From Nocardioides silvaticus (GTDB taxonomy: Bacteria > Actinomycetota > Actinomycetes > Propionibacteriales > Nocardioidaceae): a stretch of DNA of 64,000 bases. The position numbers and the translations under genes are program-made. Positions 53,246 through 61,314 of this stretch are shown piece after piece (position 1 is the stretch's first letter; every line of letters starts with the position of its first letter). The notes beneath the pieces are model-generated. The model did no database searches, was not told the origin of the DNA, and saw nothing but the letters and a program-made list of their open reading frames with translations. Location: contig NZ_QGDD01000002.1 in NCBI RefSeq assembly GCF_003160695.1, positions 310,001 to 374,000 on the forward strand. Reading direction: 5' to 3'.

Positions 53246-53259
53246 GAGAACGTGTTCTA
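53246..53259. promoter_or_regulatory. KstR-type operator/promoter of hsaADCB
   Basis: GAGAACGTGTTCTA (consensus apart from the first base) runs into TAGTAT (53258-53263), which lies 6 nt before the hsaA ATG. A near copy of the box before yrbE4A. Confidence 0.85.
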
Positions 53260-53269
53260 GTATTGCTCC

Positions 53270-54451
53270 ATGAACCGATCCACGGAGGTCCAGGCCGTCC
53301 TCGACGGCGTGAACGATCTGCTCCCGACGTTCCGCGACCGTGCCGACGAGGGTGAGCGGCTGCGCGTCGTCCCCGAGGCCTCGATCAAGGAGCTGGAGGA
53401 GACCGGCTTCTTCCGGCTGCTGCAGCCGAAGCGGTACGGCGGCCTCGAGGCCGACCCCGTCGACTTCTACACCGCCGTGCGCGACATCGCCTCGGCCGAC
53501 GGGTCGACCGGGTGGGTCTCCAGCGTGGTCGGCGTCCACCCCTGGCAGGTCGCGCTGTTCGCCGACGAGGCACAGCAGGCCGTGTGGGGTGACGACCCGA
53601 ACGCGAGGCTGAGCTCGTCGTACGCCCCCACCGGGAAGGCGGTCCTCACCGAGGGCGGCTTCACGCTCTCCGGCAAGTGGAGCTTCTCCTCCGGCTGCGA
53701 CCACTGCAGCTGGGTGCTGCTCGGCGGGCTGGTCTTCAACGAGGAGGGCCAGGTCGTCGACTTCCGGACGTTCATGGTCCCGCGGGAGAAGTACCAGGTC
53801 GTCGACGTCTGGAACGTCGTCGGCCTGCGCGGCACCGGCTCCAACGACATCGTGGTCGAGGAGACCTTCATTCCCGAGGCGTTCACGCTCTCGATGGGGG
53901 AGACCGGCCAGTGCAAGGGCCCCGGCCAGGCGGTCAACGACAGCGACCTCTACAAGCTGCCGTTCCACTCGATCTTCACCAGCACCATCGCCACCCCGAT
54001 CATCGGCATGGCGAAGGGCGCCTACGCCGAGCACGTCGAGATGCAGCAGAAGCGGGTGCGCGCGGCCTACCTCGGCGAGAAGGCGTCGCTCGACCCGTTC
54101 GCCGCGGTCCGGATCGCCCGCAGCTCCTCGGAGATCGACGCGGCCTGGGCGCTGCTGATGGCCAACATCCGCGAGGAGCAGGAGCTGGTCGCCAAGGGCG
54201 AGACCATCCCGCTCGAGCTCCGCCTGCGGGTGCGCCGGGACCAAGTGCTCGGCACCGCCCGCGCGATCGAGGCGATCGACACCCTCTTCGAGGCGTCGGG
54301 TGGCCGGGCGCTCGCCGAGGGCACCTACCTCCAGCGGGCGTGGCGCGACGCGCACGCCGGCCGGGTGCACGCGGCCAACGACCCCGAGCGGGCGCTGCAG
54401 ATGTACGGCGCGCAGCAGTTCGGTCACAAGGTCGACCCGGGGATGTACTGA
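53270..54451 (+). CDS. hsaA: 3-HSA hydroxylase oxygenase component HsaA
   Basis: 393 aa flavin-dependent monooxygenase with an acyl-CoA-dehydrogenase-like fold. FRLLQPKRYGGLEADPVDFYT, DGSTGWVSSVVGVHPW, FTLSGKWSFSSGCDHCSW and the C-terminal YGAQQFGHKVDPGMY match HsaA. It hydroxylates 3-HSA at C4 using reduced FMN from HsaB. Leaderless ATG behind the KstR box. First gene of hsaA-D-C-B, the order of Rv3570c-Rv3567c. Confidence 0.94.
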   Translation: MNRSTEVQAVLDGVNDLLPTFRDRADEGERLRVVPEASIKELEETGFFRLLQPKRYGGLEADPVDFYTAVRDIASADGSTGWVSSVVGVHPWQVALFADEAQQAVWGDDPNARLSSSYAPTGKAVLTEGGFTLSGKWSFSSGCDHCSWVLLGGLVFNEEGQVVDFRTFMVPREKYQVVDVWNVVGLRGTGSNDIVVEETFIPEAFTLSMGETGQCKGPGQAVNDSDLYKLPFHSIFTSTIATPIIGMAKGAYAEHVEMQQKRVRAAYLGEKASLDPFAAVRIARSSSEIDAAWALLMANIREEQELVAKGETIPLELRLRVRRDQVLGTARAIEAIDTLFEASGGRALAEGTYLQRAWRDAHAGRVHAANDPERALQMYGAQQFGHKVDPGMY

Positions 54452-55384
54452 GTGGTCGCCGTGCTCGACAAGGAGAGCGTCCGGAGGTCGGCGAAAGCCG
54501 GCGACATCACCCTCAACTACTACGAGGCGGGGGTCTCGACGAGCTCGACCACCGGTGAACCGGTCGGCGGCGGCCTGCCGTTCGTGCTGCTGCACGGCGG
54601 AGGCCCCGGTGCGTCGGCGTGGAGCAACTTCGGGTCCGCGCTCCCGAGGTTCGCCGAGAGCTTCCGCACCCTGCTCGTCGACCAGCCCGGCTTCGGCCAG
54701 TCCGACAAGCCCGAGGTGAAGGCCAACTACTTCCGGCACGCCTCGGACTACCTGGTGAAGTTCCTCGACGAGCTGCAGATCGAGAAGGTGCACCTGCTCG
54801 GCAACTCCCTCGGCGGCGGCACGGCGACCCGGTTCGCGCTGTCCTACCCCGACCGGGTGGGCCGGCTGGTCCTGATGGGGCCGGGCGGGCTGTCGCTCAA
54901 CCTGTTCCACGCCGACCCGACCGAGGGCGTGCAGCGGCTCATGGACTTCAGCATGGATCCCTCGCGGGAGCGGCTGCGGGCGTTCATCTCGACGATGGTG
55001 GTCGACCAGAGCCTGGTCACCGACGAGCTGGTCGAGGAGCGGTTCGCCGACGCGACCGCGCCCGGCTCGCTGGAGGCGATGCGCTCGATGGGCGCGTCCT
55101 TCTGGAACCCGGAGTGGGCCGAGGACGGGATGCTCTGGCGCGAGGTGCACGCCATCCGCAAGCCGACCCTGCTGACCTGGGGCCGCGAGGACCGGGTGAA
55201 CCCGCTCGACGGCGCCCTGGTCGCGCTCAAGCAGATCCCGCGGGCCCAGCTGCATGTGTTCCCCAACTGCGGGCACTGGGCCCAGATCGAGGCCGCCGAG
55301 GAGTTCGCACGCGTGTGCACGACCTTCCTCGCCGGTCACGTCGAGAGGGTCTCGACAAGCTCGACCACCGGAGGCTCCGCATGA
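54452..55384 (+). CDS. hsaD: 4,5-9,10-diseco meta-cleavage product hydrolase HsaD
   Basis: 310 aa alpha/beta hydrolase. LLHGGGPGASAWSNF is the oxyanion motif, HLLGNSLGGGTATRF has nucleophile Ser119, TWGREDRVNPLDG the Asp and PNCGHWAQIE the His. It cleaves the C-C bond of the ring-opened product. Two repeat copies lie in-frame: VSTSSTT after YYEAG (about residues 28-34) and near the C-terminus (VSTSSTTGGSA). GTG 54452 directly follows the hsaA stop. Confidence 0.93.
   Translation: MVAVLDKESVRRSAKAGDITLNYYEAGVSTSSTTGEPVGGGLPFVLLHGGGPGASAWSNFGSALPRFAESFRTLLVDQPGFGQSDKPEVKANYFRHASDYLVKFLDELQIEKVHLLGNSLGGGTATRFALSYPDRVGRLVLMGPGGLSLNLFHADPTEGVQRLMDFSMDPSRERLRAFISTMVVDQSLVTDELVEERFADATAPGSLEAMRSMGASFWNPEWAEDGMLWREVHAIRKPTLLTWGREDRVNPLDGALVALKQIPRAQLHVFPNCGHWAQIEAAEEFARVCTTFLAGHVERVSTSSTTGGSA
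54532..54553 (+). repeat. Dispersed palindromic repeat, short form, in-frame in hsaD (N-terminal)
   Basis: GGTCTCGACGAGCTCGACCACC, read as VSTSSTT between the second strand and the strand leading to the oxyanion loop. Confidence 0.85.
55348..55369 (+). repeat. Dispersed palindromic repeat, short form, in-frame in hsaD (C-terminal)
   Basis: GGTCTCGACAAGCTCGACCACC, read as VSTSSTT, giving the last residues before GGSA and stop. Confidence 0.85.
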
Positions 55385-56277
55385 TCGACATCAAGTCCAT
55401 GGGCTACGTCCGGGTCGCCAGCACCGACCTGGACGCCTGGCGGACCTTCGCCGGGAAGGTGCTCGGCCTCGCCGAGGGCCGCGGGCCGAACCCCGACCAC
55501 CAGTACTGGCGGATCGACGAGGTCTCCGCGCGGGTGGTCGTCGTGCCGTCCGACGTCGACGGGCTCGAGTGCTCGGGCTGGGAGGTGGCCGACCACCAGG
55601 CGCTCCAGGCCGCACGGGAGCACCTGCAGAAGGCGGGCGTCGAGTTCGAGGAGGGCACCAAGGAGGAGCTCGACGAGCGGCGGGTCCAGGAGCTGGTCCG
55701 GTTCCGCGACCCCTGGGACAACGTCTTCGAGCTGTTCCACGGCATCACCTACGAGTCGCGACCGGTCGTGACGCCGTACGCCGCGAAGTTCGTGACCGGC
55801 GACCAGGGGATGGGCCACCTCGTCGTCCCCGTCCTCGACGACGTCGAGGCGCTCCGCTTCTACACCGAGGTGCTCGGCTTCCGGCTGCGCGACTCGATGA
55901 GCATGCCGGGGGAGTTCGTCGGCAAGGAGCCCGGCAGCAAGGTGTGGCTGCGGTTCCTCGGCGTGAACCCCCGCCACCACTCGCTGGCGTTCCTGCCGAT
56001 GCCGAACCCCGCCAAGTGCGTCCACATCATGTTCGAGGTCGACGAGCTCGACCACGTGGGCCGCGCGCTCGAGCGGGTCCGCAAGCACGGCGCCAAGCTG
56101 TCGGCGACGCTCGGGCGGCACATGAACGACGAGATGATCTCGTTCTACGTGCGGTCGCCGAGCGGGTTCGACGTCGAGTTCGGCACCGAGGGCCTCCGCG
56201 TCGACGACGAGCGCTGGGTGGCCCGGGAGTCGACGGCCGTCTCGTACTGGGGCCACGACTTCGGCGGCGGAAGCTGA
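55381..56277 (+). CDS. hsaC: 3,4-DHSA extradiol dioxygenase HsaC
   Basis: 298 aa type I extradiol ring-cleavage dioxygenase. Fe(II) ligands are visible at His146 (GMGHLVVP), His215 (CVHIMFEV) and Glu266 (FDVEFG). It opens the aromatised A ring of 3,4-DHSA. ATG 55381 overlaps the hsaD stop by 4 nt. Confidence 0.95.
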   Translation: MIDIKSMGYVRVASTDLDAWRTFAGKVLGLAEGRGPNPDHQYWRIDEVSARVVVVPSDVDGLECSGWEVADHQALQAAREHLQKAGVEFEEGTKEELDERRVQELVRFRDPWDNVFELFHGITYESRPVVTPYAAKFVTGDQGMGHLVVPVLDDVEALRFYTEVLGFRLRDSMSMPGEFVGKEPGSKVWLRFLGVNPRHHSLAFLPMPNPAKCVHIMFEVDELDHVGRALERVRKHGAKLSATLGRHMNDEMISFYVRSPSGFDVEFGTEGLRVDDERWVARESTAVSYWGHDFGGGS

Positions 56278-56287
56278 GATCGATACC

Positions 56288-56962
56288 GTGACCAGCATGT
56301 CCCGGGAGTCCTCGCACCACGTGCCGGACGGAGACATCCCCGACGGGATGAGCCCCGACGCCCGCGAGACCTGGCCGCACCCGGCGCTCATCGACTCCTG
56401 GCTCGGCGACGCGGAGATCGACTTCGAGCTGCGCCCGGGCGAGGACGTCGCCGTCCAGGACGACCCGGAGGCCCGTGCCGCCGCCCGGAAGTTCCGCGAC
56501 GTGCTCGGCACCTTCGCCTCCGGCATCACCGTCATCACCACCACCAGCAACGGCGTGCCGGTCGGCATGACCTGCCAGTCGTTCTCGAGCGTCTCCCTCG
56601 ACCCGCCGCTGGTCCTCTTTGTGCCGGCGCGCTCGTCGCGCGCGTGGCCGGTGATCCAGCGGACCGGCCGGTTCTGCGTCAACGTCCTGGCCGCCGACCA
56701 GGAGCACGTCTCGGCGCAGATGGCGTCGAAGGGCGCGGACAAGTTCGCCGGGATCGGCTGGCACCCCTCGGAGGTGACCGGCTCGCCGGTGGTGGAGGGC
56801 TCGCTGGCGCACCTCGACTGCACGATCCACGCCGTCCACGAGGGCGGTGACCACTACGTCGTCATCGGCCGGGTGGAGCACCTCGAGGTCTCCGACCCCG
56901 CGAACGCGGTGACCGAGCCGCTGCTCTACTTCCGGGGCCGCTACCGCACGACCGACGGCTGA
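56288..56962 (+). CDS. hsaB: Flavin reductase HsaB
   Basis: 224 aa. FRDVLGTFASGITVITTTSNGVPVGMTCQSFSSVSLDPPLVLFVPARSS is the flavin-reductase-like domain; FCVNVLAADQEHVSAQMASKG follows. It supplies FMNH2 to HsaA. GTG 56288, or ATG 56297, starts the gene. An acidic 55-residue extension (WPHPALIDSWLGDAEIDF) precedes the domain, longer than in standard HsaB. Confidence 0.9.
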   Translation: MTSMSRESSHHVPDGDIPDGMSPDARETWPHPALIDSWLGDAEIDFELRPGEDVAVQDDPEARAAARKFRDVLGTFASGITVITTTSNGVPVGMTCQSFSSVSLDPPLVLFVPARSSRAWPVIQRTGRFCVNVLAADQEHVSAQMASKGADKFAGIGWHPSEVTGSPVVEGSLAHLDCTIHAVHEGGDHYVVIGRVEHLEVSDPANAVTEPLLYFRGRYRTTDG

Positions 56963-56996
56963 GGTCGAGCGGCCTACCGCGGCACCCCGTCGCGGG

Positions 56997-57002
56997 TACA
57001 GT
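56997..57002 (+). promoter_or_regulatory. -10 hexamer of the protease gene
   Basis: TACAGT lies 8 nt before ATG 57011 in an otherwise GC-rich gap, consistent with a leaderless promoter. Confidence 0.45.
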
Positions 57003-57010
57003 GAGCCCGC

Positions 57011-58003
57011 ATGGGGGTCGTACGAGGTGTTGGAGCGGTGCTCGCCGGCACGGTGGCCGCGGCGCTGCTGACGGCAGTCGCACCGGGCTCGGCGGGAGCA
57101 CCCGCCCCGGACCGGCGGACCGGTGCCGCCCGGGACGCGCACGTCGTGGCCGCACCGGCTGCGCAGGCGACGCGACGGGACGCGCGGGAGACCCGCCGCT
57201 ACTGGACGCCGGAGCGGATGCGGGCGGCGCTGCCGATCGAGGACGTGCTGCCCGGCCTGCTGCTCCCGGCGGCCGACACCACCGGTGCGCGCACCGACCG
57301 CGGCACGACCACCTCCGAGCGCCCGGTCAGGTGGAAGCGGGCTCCCCGGACCACCGGCAAGCTCTTCTTCCGCGACGGGTCCTCCGACTTCGTCTGCTCG
57401 GCGTCGGCGATCCGGACCAAGCGCCGCAACCAGGTCATCACCGCCGGCCACTGCGTGCACACCGGCCCCAACGTCGGCCTGCTCCAGCAGCCGCGCTTCT
57501 TCAGCGACTGGGTCTTCGTGCCGCGCTACCGCGACGGGAAGGCGCCGTACGGGCGCTGGGTCGGCCGGAACGCGTTCGCGTTCAACGGCTGGATCGAGGA
57601 CGAGGCCTTCCGCTACGACCAGGCGATCATCACCTTCAAGCGCCACCGGGGCCGCCGCCTGGTCGACGCGGTCGGCGGCAACGAGGTCGTGTGGGGCAAG
57701 GACCAGCGGCAGTGGGGCACGACGATCTGGGGCTGGCCCGCCGAGGCGCCGTACGACGGTGAGGTCGCCCGCACCTGCACCGGTCGCACCACACGCTTCG
57801 AGGACGGCGCCGACGCGGCCATGCACCGGTGCGACCTCAACGGCGGGGCGAGCGGCGGTCCGTGGTTCCTCCCGCAGGGCCGCACCCGGCACTCCGGCCG
57901 GATCTGGGCCATCACCTCCCGCAGGGTGCTCGATACCCCGGTGCTGCTCGCGCGGCCGCTCCCGCGCCAGATCCGGCAGATGATCCGCACCGCCAACCGC
58001 TGA
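57011..58003 (+). CDS. Secreted trypsin-like serine protease
   Basis: 330 aa. Signal peptide (GAVLAGTVAAALLTAVAPGSAGA) followed by a propeptide-like Arg/Ala-rich stretch, then a chymotrypsin-fold domain: ITAGHCVHTGP (His), FRYDQAIITF (Asp) and LNGGASGGPWFLP (Ser). Cys pairs are visible near the His and Ser. Likely acts outside the cell. Not evidently linked to sterol genes. Confidence 0.88.
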   Translation: MGVVRGVGAVLAGTVAAALLTAVAPGSAGAPAPDRRTGAARDAHVVAAPAAQATRRDARETRRYWTPERMRAALPIEDVLPGLLLPAADTTGARTDRGTTTSERPVRWKRAPRTTGKLFFRDGSSDFVCSASAIRTKRRNQVITAGHCVHTGPNVGLLQQPRFFSDWVFVPRYRDGKAPYGRWVGRNAFAFNGWIEDEAFRYDQAIITFKRHRGRRLVDAVGGNEVVWGKDQRQWGTTIWGWPAEAPYDGEVARTCTGRTTRFEDGADAAMHRCDLNGGASGGPWFLPQGRTRHSGRIWAITSRRVLDTPVLLARPLPRQIRQMIRTANR

Positions 58004-58010
58004 GAGAATT

Positions 58011-58022
58011 GACCGATCGGTC
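58011..58022. promoter_or_regulatory. Perfect palindrome before the Rieske gene, TetR-operator-like
   Basis: GACCGATCGGTC is a 12-bp perfect dyad preceded by TT (TTGACC, a -35-like hexamer). Such dyads are common TetR operators. It lies 7 nt past the protease stop and 53 bp before the Rieske gene. Confidence 0.4.
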
Positions 58023-58075
58023 GGAGTCCGGGCGTTCCCCTGGCGCCGACCGGCCGGAGCGCCCACCATGGCGCC

Positions 58076-58453
58076 ATGGACTGTCTCTCACGCCGCGGAC
58101 TGATCAGCGCGGCCTCGGTCGGGGTGACCGGCCCACTGCTCGTCGTCGACGACGCGGAGGCCGGCAGCAGGGCGCTCATCCGCACCAATCAGGTGCCGGT
58201 CGGCGGCGGGGTGGTGATCCGCAACCGGCGAGTGGTCGTGACCCAGCCGCGGGCCGGCCGGTTCCGGGTGTTCTCGGCGATCTGCACCCACCAGGGGTGC
58301 ACGGTCTCGCACGTCGCCGACCGCCGGATCGTTTGCCCCTGCCACGGCAGCAGGTACGCGATCACCGACGGCGCGGTGGTCGCCGGGCCGGCGCCGCGCC
58401 CGTTGCCGCGCCGCGCGTTCGTCGTACGCCGGGGGCGGATCTTCCTCACCTGA
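58076..58453 (+). CDS. Rieske [2Fe-2S] protein with Tat-like signal
   Basis: 125 aa. N-terminal SRRGLISAASVGVTGPLLV resembles a twin-arginine signal. The cluster ligands are CTHQGC and CPCHGSRYAI. An exported Rieske electron carrier standing alone; partner unknown. ATG 58076 sits in a CCATGGCGCCATGG palindrome (58066-58079); another ATG eight bases upstream is in a different short frame. Confidence 0.85.
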   Translation: MDCLSRRGLISAASVGVTGPLLVVDDAEAGSRALIRTNQVPVGGGVVIRNRRVVVTQPRAGRFRVFSAICTHQGCTVSHVADRRIVCPCHGSRYAITDGAVVAGPAPRPLPRRAFVVRRGRIFLT

Positions 58454-58471
58454 GCGTCCAACACGCGGCGA

Positions 58472-58495
58472 CGAAACTTTTTTCGAAGTTTTTCG
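58472..58495 (+). terminator. Hairpin after the Rieske gene
   Basis: CGAAACTT and AAGTTTTTCG can pair across a T-rich loop, and the run is markedly AT-rich in a GC-rich genome. It lies 19 nt past the stop and probably ends the transcript. Confidence 0.45.
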
Positions 58496-58503
58496 GCCGA
58501 TGG

Positions 58504-58532
58504 TGTCGAATCGGGGAGAACGCTGCGACGTC
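58504..58532 (+). promoter_or_regulatory. Candidate ECF42-type promoter
   Basis: TGTCGA (58504-58509) and CGACGTC (from 58526) have the -35 and -10 elements reported for ECF42 promoters, spaced about 16 bp. They lie 41 bp before the DGPF gene, which is co-operonic with the sigma factor, so the operon is probably autoregulated. Confidence 0.55.
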
Positions 58533-58572
58533 CGGGTGAAAGCAACTCCACCCGATGCCCCAGGAGGCTCCC

Positions 58573-58932
58573 ATGAAGTACATGCTGCTGCTCCGTTTCG
58601 AGCTCGACGCCGGTCCGGCGGAGGGCACCCCCGAGTTCGACGCCGAGATGGCGAAGTGGGGAGAGGTCATGGGCGAGCTCGCCCAGACCGGCTCGATGAT
58701 CGCTGCGCACGGCCTCGACACCGAGGCGACCGCCACCACGGTGCGGGTCCGGGACGACGAGGCGCTCGTCACCGACGGGCCGTTCGCCGAGACCAAGGAG
58801 TCGTTCTTCAGCTACATCATCATCGACGTGCCGGACCTCGACACCGCGCTGGGCTGGGCGAAGAAGATGCCGAACGTCACCTACGGCTCGGTCGAGGTCC
58901 GTCCGCTGTCCGCCCACGAGCAGGACGCTTGA
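58573..58932 (+). CDS. YciI-like DGPF-domain protein
   Basis: 119 aa ferredoxin-like fold. MKYMLLLRFELDAGP opens the domain; EALVTDGPFAETKESFFSY contains the DGPF signature. Such proteins pair with ECF42 sigma factors, possibly as effectors. ATG 58573 is preceded by AGGAGG. Its TGA overlaps the sigma gene TTG. Confidence 0.88.
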   Translation: MKYMLLLRFELDAGPAEGTPEFDAEMAKWGEVMGELAQTGSMIAAHGLDTEATATTVRVRDDEALVTDGPFAETKESFFSYIIIDVPDLDTALGWAKKMPNVTYGSVEVRPLSAHEQDA

Positions 58933-60188
58933 GCGAGGCGACCGAGGCTCTCGAGCGGGCCTACCGCGACGAGTGGACCACGCTCGTCGCGGTGCTCGCC
59001 GGCCAGCTCGGCGGTGACGTCGGGCTGGCCGAGGAGACCGTGGCCGACGCGTTCGCGGCCGCGGTCGTCGAATGGCCGGCCCGGGGCGTCCCGGCGAGAC
59101 CGGGGGCGTGGCTCACGACGGTCGCCCGCCGCCGCGCGATCGACCGGCTGCGCCGCGAAGCCACCCGGTCGGCCGCTCTCGACCGCCTGGAGACCCTGAT
59201 GAGGGACGACGACACGACCGCCGATGCGCCCGAGCCGCCCGATCGCAGCGGCATCGACGACGACCGGCTGCGCCTGCTGTTCACGTGCTGCCACCCGGCC
59301 CTCGCTCTCGAGGCCCGGGTCGCGCTGACCCTGCGGGTCGTGGCCGGCCTGGAGGTGGCCGGTGTGGCCCGGGCGCTGCTCACCGCCGAGACCACGATGT
59401 ACCAACGGCTCGGACGGGCGAAGAAGAAGATCAAGGCGGCCCGGATCCCCTACCGGGTGCCCGCTGCTCCCGAGCTCTCCGACCGGGTGCACGGCGTGCT
59501 CCACGTCATCCACCTCGTCTACAACGAGGGGCACGTGGCCAGCGCCGGGGACGACCTGGTGCGGGTCGACCTCTGCAGAGAGGCGCTCCGGCTGGGGCGG
59601 CTGGTCGCCGAGCTGCTGCGGGACGACGCCGAGGCGCTGGGGCTGCTGGCGTTCCTGCTGCTGACCGACGCCCGCCGCGCGGCTCGCACCGACGCCGAGG
59701 GTGTTCCGGTCTCGCTCGAGGACCAGGACCGGGGTCGGTGGGACGCCGAGCTCATCGCCGAGGGCACCGAGGTCCTCGGTCGCGCCCTTGGTCACCGGTC
59801 GCCCGGACAGTTCCAGGTGCAGGCCGCGATCGCCGCCCTGCACGCCGAGGCGCCGCACTGGGACGCCACCGACTGGCCCCAGATCGCCGCCCTCTACGGC
59901 GAGCTCGCCCGCCTGGTGCCCTCGCCCGTCGTCACGATCAACCGGGCGGCAGCGGTGGCGATGGCCGACGGCCCGCACGTCGGTCTCGCCGTGCTCGACG
60001 GTCTCGTGGTCGACGACCGGCTGGAGCGGTACCAGCCCCTGCACGCGACCCGGGCCGAGCTGCTGGCCCGGGCCGGGGACCACGACGGCGCGGCGGCTGC
60101 CTACCGGCGCGCGATCGAGCTCACCGAGAACGCCGCGGAGCGGACCGCGCTGGAGGCGAGGAGCCGCCGCGGAGGAACAGGGAGATGA
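58929..60188 (+). CDS. ECF42-type RNA polymerase sigma factor with C-terminal helical extension
   Basis: 419 aa. Sigma-2 region: RAYRDEWTTLVAVLAGQLGGDVGLAEETVADAFAAA; sigma-4: TLRVVAGLEVAGVARALLTAETTMYQRLGRAKKKI. A long TPR-like C-terminal domain (RVHGVLHVIHLVYNEGH, PVVTINRAAAVAMADGP, HATRAELLARAGDHDGAAAAYRRAIEL) is specific to ECF42, which works without an anti-sigma. TTG 58929 overlaps the DGPF stop (TTGA). Confidence 0.9.
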   Translation: MSEATEALERAYRDEWTTLVAVLAGQLGGDVGLAEETVADAFAAAVVEWPARGVPARPGAWLTTVARRRAIDRLRREATRSAALDRLETLMRDDDTTADAPEPPDRSGIDDDRLRLLFTCCHPALALEARVALTLRVVAGLEVAGVARALLTAETTMYQRLGRAKKKIKAARIPYRVPAAPELSDRVHGVLHVIHLVYNEGHVASAGDDLVRVDLCREALRLGRLVAELLRDDAEALGLLAFLLLTDARRAARTDAEGVPVSLEDQDRGRWDAELIAEGTEVLGRALGHRSPGQFQVQAAIAALHAEAPHWDATDWPQIAALYGELARLVPSPVVTINRAAAVAMADGPHVGLAVLDGLVVDDRLERYQPLHATRAELLARAGDHDGAAAAYRRAIELTENAAERTALEARSRRGGTGR

Positions 60189-60207
60189 ACAGCGCGTAAC
60201 GTCGGAG

Positions 60208-60238
60208 GAGTGGGGTACCTGTCGGGTGACCTCCACTC
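60208..60238 (+). terminator. Possible hairpin after the sigma gene
   Basis: GAGTGG(G)GGT pairs with ACCTCCACTC across a 12-nt loop with one bulge. No T-run. It precedes the small ORF and might be an attenuator instead. Confidence 0.3.
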
Positions 60239-60252
60239 GGACGGAGCAAGCA

Positions 60253-60363
60253 ATGCGCACCACGCAGACCTGTGACTGCCACCCCGACTACCACGAGCTC
60301 GGCGTGCACCGGCCCGAGCTCGAGCCGACGAGCCCACCGCCCGCCTGGCAGGGCGTCGCGTAG
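60253..60363 (+). CDS. Small Cys/His-rich peptide, 36 aa
   Basis: MRTTQTCDCHPDYHELGVHR opens a 36-residue frame with a CxCH and further His residues, then a Pro-rich tail. GGAGCAAG lies upstream of ATG 60253. The CxC/His pattern hints at metal binding. No family recognised; it could be spurious. Confidence 0.4.
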   Translation: MRTTQTCDCHPDYHELGVHRPELEPTSPPPAWQGVA

Positions 60364-60372
60364 CTCCTCGCC

Positions 60373-61314
60373 TCAGAGCGCCAGCGCGGCCCGGTGCTGG
60401 TGGGGCGCGCCGAACAGCTGGTTGAGGGCGTGCGCGCGCTTGAAGACGACGTGCGCGTCGTGCTCCCAGGTGATCGCGATGCCGCCGTGCAGCTGAATGC
60501 ACTCGCCGGCGAGGTGGCTCGCCGCCTCGAGGCAGTACGACGCCGCCGTGCGGGTCAGCTCCTCGGCGTCGGCGGCGCCGGTGGCCAGTGCGTAGGAGGC
60601 CGCCCAGGAGGCCGAGCGCCCGATCTCGAGGCGGGCCAGCATGTCGGCCATCCGGTGCTTGAGCGCCTGGAACGACCCGATCGGTCGCCCGAACTGCACC
60701 CGCTCCTTGCTGTAGTCGACCGTCATCCGCAGCGCGCGGTCGCAGAGACCGACCGCAAGGACGGCGGCCGCGGCGGGACCGACCAGCTCGGCCCGCGCCC
60801 GGGCGGCTGCACCGTCGCCGATCACCGTGGCCGTCGCCGACGACCGGTCGAGCCGGGCGAGCCGGATCGTCTGGTCCATCGACTCCGCCCACGTCGCGGT
60901 GGCCCCGGTCAGCTCCACCAGGTCGTCGCCGTCGATCGCGAGGACGATCGCGGCGCGGTCACCGTCGAGCACCGGGCCGTCGTCGAGGACGAGCGTGGCG
61001 ACCTCGCCGGCGGCGATCCGCGGGAGCAGTCGCGCCTTCGCGTCCTCGGAGCCGCCCGCGAGGAGCGCCTCGGTCGCGAGGACCGTCGCGAGCAGGGGAG
61101 CGGGCGCGATCGCACGCCCGAGCTCCTCCAGCACGACCGCGGTCTCGAAGAAGGTCGCCCCGGCGCCGTCGTACTCCTCGGGGAGCGCGAGCGCCGGCAC
61201 ACCGATCTGGTCGCACAGCGTCGCCCAGGCGACGTCGGGGTCGTCCTGCTTGGCCAGCACGGCGCGGACGGTCGAGGCGAGCTCCGCCTGCTCCTCGCTC
61301 AGTGCGAACTCCAT
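60373..61314 (-). CDS. fadE33: Acyl-CoA dehydrogenase, FadE33-like
   Basis: 313 aa. FALSEEQAELASTVRAVL, ALPEEYDGAGATFFETAVVLEELG, SKERVQFGRPIGSFQALKHRMADM and LHGGIAITWEHDAHVVFKRA (close to Rv3564). It lies third after fadE31-fadE32, as in the mycobacterial fadD3-fadE31-32-33 set. The set processes the C/D-ring propionyl-CoA (HIP) after FadD3 activation. ATG overlaps the fadE32 stop. Confidence 0.82.
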   Translation of the reverse strand: MEFALSEEQAELASTVRAVLAKQDDPDVAWATLCDQIGVPALALPEEYDGAGATFFETAVVLEELGRAIAPAPLLATVLATEALLAGGSEDAKARLLPRIAAGEVATLVLDDGPVLDGDRAAIVLAIDGDDLVELTGATATWAESMDQTIRLARLDRSSATATVIGDGAAARARAELVGPAAAAVLAVGLCDRALRMTVDYSKERVQFGRPIGSFQALKHRMADMLARLEIGRSASWAASYALATGAADAEELTRTAASYCLEAASHLAGECIQLHGGIAITWEHDAHVVFKRAHALNQLFGAPHQHRAALAL

